From Comamonadaceae bacterium (lineage in GTDB: Bacteria; Pseudomonadota; Gammaproteobacteria; Burkholderiales; Burkholderiaceae_C): a stretch of DNA of 10,285 bases. Below, one piece after another: positions 1 through 5,379 of this stretch. The stretch's first letter is position 1; every line of letters begins with the position of its first letter. Under the pieces are notes generated by a model. That model was not told the origin of the DNA. It did not search any database and saw only the letters and a program-made list of their open reading frames with translations. The stretch lies in NCBI GenBank assembly GCA_947454695.1, contig CANGMW010000071.1, positions 1 through 10,285 on the forward strand, in the 5' to 3' direction. Both the position numbers and the translations under genes were made by a program.

Positions 1-333
1 CACGGCATCACTGAACTGGTGGGCACCTTGTTCAAAGAGAACATGGTGCGCGCAGATGACTTGCCTTTGGTTTTACCCGTCATGGGCGCCAGGGATCTCC
101 CACGTGGCGCCAAACTGCGCATCCAATTAGGGGGCATTGACGAGGTGACACTGGATATCAGCGGCACCGTGGTTGAGCGCCTAGACCTGGATGCACTCAC
201 TGCGGGTGACAGCAACCAAGATACGGGTGACGCGGGGGATGATGAAGGCGAGGCCATGGCGGCCGGACCCATCGCCATCGCCGTTGATATGGACGACACC
301 TCAAGCCCTGCGGGCGACCCCACAGCACCGTGA
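1..333 (+). CDS. Probable RNB-family exoribonuclease (RNase II/R-like), C-terminal end only
   Basis: The open frame runs in from the left edge and stops with TGA at 331-333, so only the last 110 residues are visible. The first 60 or so form a compact beta-rich segment (VLPVMGARDLPRGAKLRIQL, then a GIDEVTLDISGTVVERLD-like strand pair) that resembles the end of betaproteobacterial RNB-domain ribonucleases, which degrade RNA 3' to 5' in the cytoplasm. The catalytic RNB domain lies outside the window, so the identification rests on this tail and on a recalled pattern of such a gene lying upstream of a tonB-like gene and mtgA. The last 45 residues are low-complexity and acidic (Asp, Glu, Ala, Gly) and probably disordered. 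The stop overlaps the GTG start of the next gene, which suggests translational coupling. An unrelated beta-barrel RNA-binding protein remains possible. Confidence 0.55.
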   Translation, partial: HGITELVGTLFKENMVRADDLPLVLPVMGARDLPRGAKLRIQLGGIDEVTLDISGTVVERLDLDALTAGDSNQDTGDAGDDEGEAMAAGPIAIAVDMDDTSSPAGDPTAP

Positions 334-1196
334 AGTTCAAGTCACTCAGCCCCTTGCAACTGGCCCTGGGTATTTCTGTGGCGGTGCACGCTGTTGTGTT
401 GACCGTTCGCTTGGTGGACCCCGAAGCCTTCAACCGGGTGTTTCACGACACAGCCCTCGAAGTGGTGCTGGTCAATGGGCGCAGCAGCGGCCCGCCGGAC
501 AAATCGACAGCCCTGGCGCAGCATCATTTGCAAGGCGGGGGTAATGCCGAACTGGGTCGCGCCAGCAGTCCACTGCCCTACACCGCCCGCCAAGCGCTGG
601 GTGAAGCGATTGAAGACGGGCCCCACACGACGTTGCGCCAACAACGCGCCCAACAAGCCCTGCTGCTGGCCCAAGTGCGTCAGCAATTGGCCGCTTTGTC
701 TGTGCCCGACCCCCAACAACCAGAGCAAGAGGCGCCGATCAGCCCGCAAGAAACCCGCCAGCGGCGCTTGTGGCTCAAGCAGCTCGCACAGATTGAGCGC
801 CAAATTGAACGTGACAACGCCGGACCCAAAAAGCACTTCATCGGCCCGTCCACCCGCGAAGCGGTCTACGCCCTGTACTACGACAAGCTGCGCCGCGCCA
901 TTGAAGACAAAGGCACGCACAATTTCCCCATCAGCGCCAGCGGACAAAAGCTCTACGGCGATTTGACAATGGCCGTCACCGTGAATTTTGATGGACGGCT
1001 CATCGACACCCAAGTGGTTCAAAGCTCGGGTAACCTCACCTTGGACCGCAGAGCCGAAGCGATTGCCCGTGGTGCCGCACCCTTTGGCAACTTCAGCCAG
1101 GCCATGCGCGCGCAAGCGGACCAGATTGTGGTGGTCTCCCGCTTTAGCTTTCAGCGCAACGACACCTTGCAAACCCGTATCGGAGGCGCCCCATGA
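330..1196 (+). CDS. TonB-like energy transducer protein
   Basis: A 288-residue inner-membrane protein. Residues about 8-28 form one N-terminal membrane segment containing Ser16 and His20 in an SxxxH arrangement, the same spacing as the E. coli TonB residues that couple to ExbB/ExbD. A periplasmic linker follows; residues about 100-165 are rich in Gln, Arg, Glu and Leu and likely helical or coiled-coil, unlike the Pro-Lys/Pro-Glu linker of classical TonB. Residues about 195-277 fit a TonB C-terminal domain (GQKLYGDLTMAVTVNFDGRL, then strands VVQSSG and IVVVSRFSF). Classical TonB passes proton-motive energy to outer-membrane receptors, but no receptor, exbB or exbD is nearby, so the partner is unknown. 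The start is GTG at 330, overlapping the upstream stop as GTGA; no strong ribosome binding site is visible, consistent with coupling. The stop overlaps the mtgA ATG. Confidence 0.8.
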   Translation: MKFKSLSPLQLALGISVAVHAVVLTVRLVDPEAFNRVFHDTALEVVLVNGRSSGPPDKSTALAQHHLQGGGNAELGRASSPLPYTARQALGEAIEDGPHTTLRQQRAQQALLLAQVRQQLAALSVPDPQQPEQEAPISPQETRQRRLWLKQLAQIERQIERDNAGPKKHFIGPSTREAVYALYYDKLRRAIEDKGTHNFPISASGQKLYGDLTMAVTVNFDGRLIDTQVVQSSGNLTLDRRAEAIARGAAPFGNFSQAMRAQADQIVVVSRFSFQRNDTLQTRIGGAP

Positions 1197-1930
1197 GCTT
1201 CAGACCGCTGTGGCGGTGGCTGTCTTTGCTTGCACTCGCGCTGATCGTGTTGCAGCTTTTTTTCGTGCTGCGCATTGCCCTGATGGCGCGGGTTGATCCG
1301 CAATCGACGGCATTTGAACGCTCGGAAGCCTGGCGCTTGGTGCATGAAAAAAACAGATTGCCATGGCACCAACAGTGGGCGGACTACAACCAGATTTCCG
1401 ACCACCTCAAACGTGCAGTGATCGCCTCTGAAGACGATGGCTTCGCTTACCACGATGGCGTGGACTGGGACGCGCTTGAAAAGGCCTGGCAAAAAAATGC
1501 CAAGGCAGAAGCATTGGCCGCTCAAAAAGCGGCCAAAGGCGTCAAGGTGGTCAAGCCGCCCAAAGTGGTGGGCGGATCCACCATCACGCAGCAGTTGGCC
1601 AAAAACCTGTTCCTCTCTGGTGAGCGCACTTTGATGCGCAAGGCCCAGGAGATGGTGCTGACTTTTCTGTTGGAAAAATTGCTCAGCAAGCGCCGCATTC
1701 TGGAGCTTTACCTCAACCACGTGGAATGGGGCGAAGGCGTCTTCGGTGCTGAGGCGGCGGCGCGCCACTATTTTCAAAAACCCGCTGCACGCTTGACGCC
1801 TCTTGAGGCGGCGCGACTGGCGGTGATGTTGCCGCGCCCCAAATATTTTGAAAAGTTGCCCAACTCTACCTACCTCAGCGAGCGCTCCGAAGTGATTGCC
1901 GCGCGCCTGTGGAATGCAGAACTGCCCTGA
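1193..1930 (+). CDS. mtgA: Monofunctional biosynthetic peptidoglycan glycosyltransferase MtgA
   Basis: A 245-residue GT51-family enzyme that polymerises lipid II into glycan strands at the outer face of the inner membrane, without a transpeptidase domain. Residues about 8-30 form the membrane anchor. The GT51 motifs appear in order: ASEDDGF with the catalytic Glu80, GGSTITQQLAKNLFL at 127-141, RKAQE at 149-153, then KRRILELYLN ending at 175 with Glu178 just after it. Length is typical. Between the first two motifs there is an extra Lys/Ala-rich stretch of roughly 16 residues (about 103-126) compared with E. coli MtgA as recalled. The ATG at 1193 overlaps the tonB-like stop as ATGA, so translation is probably coupled. 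In many betaproteobacteria aroE is remembered next to mtgA; it is not here. Confidence 0.95.
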   Translation: MSFRPLWRWLSLLALALIVLQLFFVLRIALMARVDPQSTAFERSEAWRLVHEKNRLPWHQQWADYNQISDHLKRAVIASEDDGFAYHDGVDWDALEKAWQKNAKAEALAAQKAAKGVKVVKPPKVVGGSTITQQLAKNLFLSGERTLMRKAQEMVLTFLLEKLLSKRRILELYLNHVEWGEGVFGAEAAARHYFQKPAARLTPLEAARLAVMLPRPKYFEKLPNSTYLSERSEVIAARLWNAELP

Positions 1931-1939
1931 GACCGCTCC

Positions 1940-2488
1940 ATGAGAATTCTTGGTATTGATCCCGGACTGCGCACCACCGGCTTTGGCGTGATCGACGCGC
2001 AAGGGTCCGCATTGACCTATGTGGGGAGTGGCACCATCAGCACCTCCCACTTGGACAACGGGGATTTGCCCGGACGACTGAAAGTTTTGTTTGACGGCAT
2101 CCGAGAAGTGGTCACGCGTTACGCGCCCGAACAGTCCGTCGTGGAAATCGTGTTCGTCAATGTCAATCCGCAGTCCACGCTGATGCTGGGCCAAGCCCGG
2201 GGCGCCTGCGTCACCGCCTTGGTCAGTTGTGATCTGCCGGTGGCGGAATACACGGCGCTGCAGCTGAAACAAGCCATTGCAGGCCATGGTCGCGCTCAGA
2301 AACAACAGGTTCAGGAGATGGTCAAGCGCCTGCTCAAATTGCCAGGCCTGCCCGGGCCGGATGCAGCCGACGCGCTGGGTCTGGCCATCACCCACGCCCA
2401 TGCGGGACCGGCGATGGCCAAGTTGGCCGTTGAAACACCGTTGAACCGACAAGCCAGCGGCATGTACCGCGCGGGCCGTAGTCGCTAA
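1940..2488 (+). CDS. ruvC: Crossover junction endodeoxyribonuclease RuvC
   Basis: A 182-residue Holliday junction resolvase that acts as a dimer with RuvAB in recombinational repair. The family motifs are complete: MRILGIDPGLRTTGFGV with Asp7, VVEIVFVN with Glu69, the NPQSTLMLGQARGA segment, and DAADALGLAITH with Asp141 and Asp144. These four acidic residues match the E. coli catalytic set (Asp7, Glu66, Asp138, Asp141). The ATG lies 9 nt after the mtgA stop, and the ribosome binding site is weak (only a GAG-like match), so it may depend on translation from upstream. ruvA and ruvB are not next to it in this window. Its TAA at 2486-2488 is one base from the stop of the opposing small membrane gene. 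Confidence 0.97.
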   Translation: MRILGIDPGLRTTGFGVIDAQGSALTYVGSGTISTSHLDNGDLPGRLKVLFDGIREVVTRYAPEQSVVEIVFVNVNPQSTLMLGQARGACVTALVSCDLPVAEYTALQLKQAIAGHGRAQKQQVQEMVKRLLKLPGLPGPDAADALGLAITHAHAGPAMAKLAVETPLNRQASGMYRAGRSR

Positions 2489-2489
2489 T

Positions 2490-2666
2490 TCAGGCCACCC
2501 GCTCCATGATGAGCACGGCAAAAAATCCAAAGGCCGCCAGCAAGGTCCACTTCAAAATTTGCCAGCCGAACTGACGAAACCGTTCCTGCGATGTGGCCAC
2601 ATACAAGGCAAACGACACGCCTGAGGCCAAAAGCAACAACAGAATTAACCAGCGAAAGAACAACAT
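2490..2666 (-). CDS. Small two-helix inner-membrane protein, function unknown
   Basis: A 58-residue protein that I cannot assign to a named family. It is almost entirely membrane segments: a very hydrophobic stretch at about residues 3-25 (Leu-rich), a short polar loop with TSQERFRQFGW at about 26-37, and a second hydrophobic stretch at about 38-55 ending in MERVA. The polar loop has net positive charge. The ATG at 2666 was chosen because it begins directly before the first helix and lies 28 nt after the lpxC stop. An earlier in-frame start at 2750 would add 28 residues from another reading frame of lpxC and is unlikely. A weak AGG lies about 10 nt upstream. It is probably co-transcribed with lpxC. 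I have a faint memory of similar short proteins after lpxC in related genomes. Confidence 0.7.
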   Translation of the reverse strand: MLFFRWLILLLLLASGVSFALYVATSQERFRQFGWQILKWTLLAAFGFFAVLIMERVA

Positions 2667-2694
2667 GGTGGGTAGACCTGACGTGTGTGCGACA

Positions 2695-3618
2695 TCACCA
2701 AGCCAAGGCCGGCTCTGAAAAACCTTTGGGCGCCAGTTTGGCATCGTCAAAACTGACGATCTTCCAGGCCTCGGTACGGCGCAAGAGCTCGCGCAGGAGC
2801 TTGTTGTTCAAGTCATGGCCGGAGCGAAAGGCGCTGTAACTGGCCAGCAGCGGTTTGCCAAGAATGTAGAGGTCACCCATCGCATCGAGGATTTTGTGTT
2901 TCACAAACTCGTCGTCGTAGCGCAGACCACCGGCATTGAGCACTTTGTAGTCATCCATCACGATGGCGTTGTCCAAGCCGCCGCCCAGCGCCAGGCCATT
3001 GGCGCGCATCATCTCGACATCTTTGGTGAAGCCAAATGTGCGGGCGCGCGCAATGTCGCGCGCATAAGAGCCCGTGCTCATGTCAAATTCGACATGCTGG
3101 CCCGTGGTGTCCACGGCCGGATGAGAAAAATTGATTTCAAAATTCAGTTTGAAACCATGGAACGGCGTGAGGCGTGCCCATTTTTCATTTCCGCCCTGAC
3201 CTTCACGCACTTCAATCAACTCAGTCACCTGAATAAAGCGACGCGGCGCAGGCTGGGCCTCAATCCCCGCAGTTTGCAGCAAGAAAACAAAGGAGGCAGC
3301 TGAACCATCCAGAATGGGCACCTCTTCGGCGGTGATGTCCACATAGAGGTTGTCCACGCCCAGACCAGCGCACGCCGACATCAGGTGCTCCACCGTGTGC
3401 ACTTTGGCGTCGCCGTTGGACAAGGTGGAGGCTAAGCGGGTGTCGCTCACGGCCGTGGCCGATACAGCAATCTCCACCGGCTGGGGAAGATCCACACGCC
3501 GAAACACAATGCCAGTGTCTGGCGGCGCGGGCCTCAAAGTGAGCTCCACTCGCTGACCACTGTGCAGGCCCACGCCCACGGCACGGGTCAGGGTTTGAAG
3601 GGTGTGTTGCGCCAGCAT
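2695..3618 (-). CDS. lpxC: UDP-3-O-acyl-N-acetylglucosamine deacetylase LpxC
   Basis: A 307-residue zinc amidase that removes acetate from UDP-3-O-acyl-GlcNAc, the committed step of lipid A synthesis, in the cytoplasm. The N-terminus (QHTLQTLTRAVGVGLHSGQ) is typical of the family. Zinc and catalytic residues are present: VHTVEHLMSA with Glu77 and His78, HKILDAMGDL with His241 and Asp245, and the SGHDLNN region with His268. Length is normal. In most proteobacteria lpxC follows ftsZ directly; here two extra genes and 1.76 kb lie between them. Upstream of the ATG there is no Shine-Dalgarno sequence but a TAAAAT box ends 7 nt before the start, so lpxC may be transcribed separately and without a leader. 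LpxC level is controlled by FtsH proteolysis in E. coli; whether the C-terminal residues PALAW act as a degradation signal here is unknown. Confidence 0.98.
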   Translation of the reverse strand: MLAQHTLQTLTRAVGVGLHSGQRVELTLRPAPPDTGIVFRRVDLPQPVEIAVSATAVSDTRLASTLSNGDAKVHTVEHLMSACAGLGVDNLYVDITAEEVPILDGSAASFVFLLQTAGIEAQPAPRRFIQVTELIEVREGQGGNEKWARLTPFHGFKLNFEINFSHPAVDTTGQHVEFDMSTGSYARDIARARTFGFTKDVEMMRANGLALGGGLDNAIVMDDYKVLNAGGLRYDDEFVKHKILDAMGDLYILGKPLLASYSAFRSGHDLNNKLLRELLRRTEAWKIVSFDDAKLAPKGFSEPALAW

Positions 3619-3624
3619 GGGGCT

Positions 3625-3630
3625 ATTTTA
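3625..3630 (-). promoter_or_regulatory. Candidate -10 box for lpxC (leaderless arrangement)
   Basis: On the minus strand the sequence reads TAAAATAGCCCCATG. If the A of the lpxC ATG is +1, the TAAAAT hexamer occupies exactly -12 to -7, the normal place for a sigma70 -10 box. No Shine-Dalgarno sequence fits between it and the ATG. The matching -35 position (3648-3653, CGGTGA) is poor, so the assignment depends on the -10 box and spacing alone. The 53-nt gap before lpxC shows no terminator-like stem followed by a T run. Confidence 0.35.
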
Positions 3631-3671
3631 AGTGACGGGGCTTGTTTTCACCGGGCCCGCGAAAGACCTGG

Positions 3672-4169
3672 TCAATGACGGCCGTCGGGGCGGGCATCTT
3701 CAGCGCGCGTTGTCCAAGCCGGGCTGGCGTAGCGTTTGACGAGCTTGTTGTCGGCCACTCGCCAGACATCCACCACCCAGTGCGCATTCATCGCGCGGGA
3801 GCCGGCTACCCGAACAAAACTCACGATGACTTCATCGCCAAGTTCCCGCACCTGCAGCTCACGCAGCTGCCTATCAGCACCAGAAACGTTTTTTTCAAGT
3901 TTGATCCACCCCTTTGCATCGAGTTGCCGCGCTGGCCGGGTGGTCAAAAATTCAAATTCCGATGCCAAACGATCAGCCACGCCGGCGACGTTGTGTGTTT
4001 GAAGTGCTTCGTCCAGCGCGTTTTCTTGTTCCGTCCACACTGCAACCACGCGGGTGCTCGCAGGGCGCGAAGCTGACAAGGCGGGCGCTGCGGATTGCGC
4101 AATGGCGGTGAAAACGCTGCTGCCGCCAATAACCAAACACAACAGGGTCTGACGCAGCTTCATGGACAT
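3672..4169 (-). CDS. Exported NTF2-like protein (DUF4440/SnoaL-type fold)
   Basis: A 165-residue protein with a signal peptide (hydrophobic about residues 6-23, likely cleavage after AIA at 24/25), so it should be periplasmic or secreted. The mature part from about residue 40 fits a single cone-shaped NTF2-like domain: an opening helix (WTEQENALDEALQTHN), a short segment DRLASEFEFLTTRP, then strands ending in HWVVDVWRVADNKLVKRYAS, which is the usual end of DUF4440-type domains. Such folds serve as small-molecule binding pockets, enzymes or assembly modules; nothing here tells which. The ATG at 4169 is followed by a second ATG at 4163 that could be used instead; neither has a strong ribosome binding site. 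It starts 12 nt after the stop of the EXORDIUM-like gene, so the two probably share a transcript and may act together outside the membrane. Confidence 0.75.
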   Translation of the reverse strand: MSMKLRQTLLCLVIGGSSVFTAIAQSAAPALSASRPASTRVVAVWTEQENALDEALQTHNVAGVADRLASEFEFLTTRPARQLDAKGWIKLEKNVSGADRQLRELQVRELGDEVIVSFVRVAGSRAMNAHWVVDVWRVADNKLVKRYASPAWTTRAEDARPDGRH

Positions 4170-4181
4170 ACCCGGGACGGC

Positions 4182-5279
4182 TTACTGCACACTGCCCGTG
4201 GCGTTGATATAGCACTTGGAATTACTCGGGGCAAGCGCCCGTTGGAGTAAGTACCTGCGCGTTCCGCCACCTGGTTTTGGCAATGTCACATTGGAGTAGG
4301 ACGTGTTGGATTCCTGTGTCAGCGCACTTCCAAAGGTCCACGCACACATGTCTGCATTTTCATCGCCGTTTTTGTTGTACCAAGCGTTGAGTTTCGGATC
4401 GGTTGCGGCTTCCGCCAATTCATGGGCGATGACCGAGATCATGGCGTCCACAGCGGGGTTGGCGTTAGGTGAAACGGTCTGAGCGGCGCAGGCCGACAAG
4501 GACCGGTTGGGGTTACCAATAAAGCCGTATTTCATTGCCACGCCAGAGACCGTGCTGTAACTATGCCAACCGCAGTACTGGGTCAAAAAACCCGAAGTTT
4601 CTTCGATGTCGGAGGCTGAAAGGACCAAGTAAATTGCGTTCGGATCCGGTTTGCCAGCAAAGGCTTTCACCAGCGCGAGCACTTTGGAATCTGTGAGCTT
4701 TTTGCTGCCGTAGGTTTTTGACTCAGCTTGGCTGAATTCAGTGAGGGTGGCTGATGAGATTTGGTTCACAGACTGCCCACCGGTCTGCGTGAATAAGCCC
4801 AGGCTGGAGGACCGGCCCGTGGTGATACCGCTGTAATTGGTGAACGAGCCATCGGGCGTGACCGACAAACCATACAAGGCGTCGCGAATGAGTTGCTGTC
4901 CTGCGGGTGTGTCGGAGCCATTGGACTGGTTCCAGTTGCCATACCAAATCACCACAATTTTGGATACCGTGGGCATCACCGGACCGCCGTGGTAAGTGAT
5001 GAGTTTGGATGCGGCTGTTGTCCCGCCCGCCGTGGGAACGCCTTTGACATTGGCCAGCGGGTTGGTCTCGCCGAATGGGCTCAGCAGGACGGAACGGTCA
5101 GCCAGCCGATGCGAAATTTTGCCTGAAATGTGACCGCCAGCATCACTGGAAGGCTCGACGTCGCCCCACCGAGAAGGCGCATCGTTCGCCACGGCCAAGC
5201 CCGCGCAAGACAAGAGAGAAATGGCGACCAGCCGCAGCCAGCTCAAGCTTGTGGGCTTGGATTGTGAAATAAACAGCAT
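4182..5279 (-). CDS. Secreted EXORDIUM / phosphate-induced protein 1 (PHI-1) family protein
   Basis: A 365-residue protein with a signal peptide (hydrophobic about residues 14-30, likely cleavage after AVA at 31). Landmarks of the EXORDIUM/PHI-1 family occur in order: TYHGGPVM at 95-102, VSKIVVIWYGNW at 105-116, IYLVLSASDI at 216-225, a CGWHS motif at 236-240, YGFIGNPN at 251-258, SVIAHELAEAATDPKLNAWY at 282-301, CAWTFGSA at 312-319, and a C-terminal RRYLLQRALAPSNSKCY. The mature protein has four cysteines (236, 264, 312, 356), enough for two disulfides. Plant members sit in the cell wall and affect growth; their biochemistry is not settled, and I do not know a bacterial role. The HE...TDP segment resembles a metal-binding site. 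The ATG at 5279 is preceded by GGGGGA at 5-nt spacing. G+C is about 52% over 4501-4800, below its neighbours, which hints at transfer into the dcw cluster. Confidence 0.8.
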   Translation of the reverse strand: MLFISQSKPTSLSWLRLVAISLLSCAGLAVANDAPSRWGDVEPSSDAGGHISGKISHRLADRSVLLSPFGETNPLANVKGVPTAGGTTAASKLITYHGGPVMPTVSKIVVIWYGNWNQSNGSDTPAGQQLIRDALYGLSVTPDGSFTNYSGITTGRSSSLGLFTQTGGQSVNQISSATLTEFSQAESKTYGSKKLTDSKVLALVKAFAGKPDPNAIYLVLSASDIEETSGFLTQYCGWHSYSTVSGVAMKYGFIGNPNRSLSACAAQTVSPNANPAVDAMISVIAHELAEAATDPKLNAWYNKNGDENADMCAWTFGSALTQESNTSYSNVTLPKPGGGTRRYLLQRALAPSNSKCYINATGSVQ

Positions 5280-5357
5280 GGCGATCCCCCGTCAAATCGT
5301 GCACAAATTAAGTAGCAAACACTAACTACACGATTTTTTCATTTTAGCGGGATCGCC
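5280..5357. repeat. Nested inverted repeats upstream of the EXORDIUM-like gene
   Basis: Two perfect inverted repeats are nested here. The outer one pairs GGCGATCCC at 5280-5288 with GGGATCGCC at 5349-5357 (9 bp). The inner one pairs AAATCGTG at 5294-5301 with CACGATTT at 5329-5336 (8 bp, 27-nt loop). The outer right arm lies between the -35 and -10 boxes of the predicted promoter and the outer left arm overlaps the ribosome binding site. With transcription starting near 5334, only the inner stem would be in the mRNA, at its extreme 5' end. On the plus strand the inner stem runs into a six-T tract, but no plus-strand gene leads into it. Confidence 0.6.
5285..5290 (-). promoter_or_regulatory. 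Ribosome binding site of the EXORDIUM-like gene
   Basis: On the minus strand the sequence GGGGGATCGCCATG places GGGGGA 5 nt before the ATG at 5279, which supports this start. The site overlaps one arm (5280-5288) of a 9-bp inverted repeat whose partner lies in the promoter spacer, so access to it could be influenced by binding or folding. Confidence 0.6.
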
Positions 5358-5369
5358 TATGCTGGTCAA
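5341..5369 (-). promoter_or_regulatory. Sigma70-type promoter for the EXORDIUM-like/NTF2-like pair
   Basis: On the minus strand, TTGACC (5369-5364) is followed after exactly 17 bp by TAAAAT (5346-5341), five of six matches to each consensus hexamer. Transcription would begin near 5334, giving a leader of about 55 nt. The -35 box begins 11 nt past the ftsZ stop codon. No terminator is visible between ftsZ and this promoter, so read-through from ftsZ is also possible. Confidence 0.65.
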
Positions 5370-5379
5370 AACATTTTGC

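Noticed and set aside
342..1172. 276-codon open frame on the minus strand opposite the tonB-like gene
   Set aside because: It is the mirror of a gene with a clear membrane anchor and TonB C-terminal domain; its His/Gly/Gln-rich translation resembles no family.
1151..2530. 459-codon open frame on the minus strand opposite mtgA and ruvC
   Set aside because: The plus strand carries complete MtgA and RuvC with all catalytic motifs; the opposite frame has no recognisable domain and is an effect of G+C-rich codon bias.
3652..3659. CGGGCCCG palindrome before lpxC as a terminator
   Set aside because: It has no loop and no following T run; it is probably just a G+C-rich palindrome.
5205..5207. Possible lipoprotein signal (LLSC) in the EXORDIUM-like protein
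   Set aside because: Leu before Ser-Cys is a poor lipobox, and the AVA-ND site six residues later is a better type I signal peptidase site.
5294..5340. Intrinsic terminator for ftsZ
   Set aside because: The T run follows the stem only on the plus strand, while ftsZ is transcribed on the minus strand; the loop is also long at 27 nt.
3619..5379. Mobile element bringing in the two-gene cassette
   Set aside because: No transposase, integrase, direct target repeats or terminal repeats flanking the whole cassette were found; the inverted repeats lie only on the promoter side.
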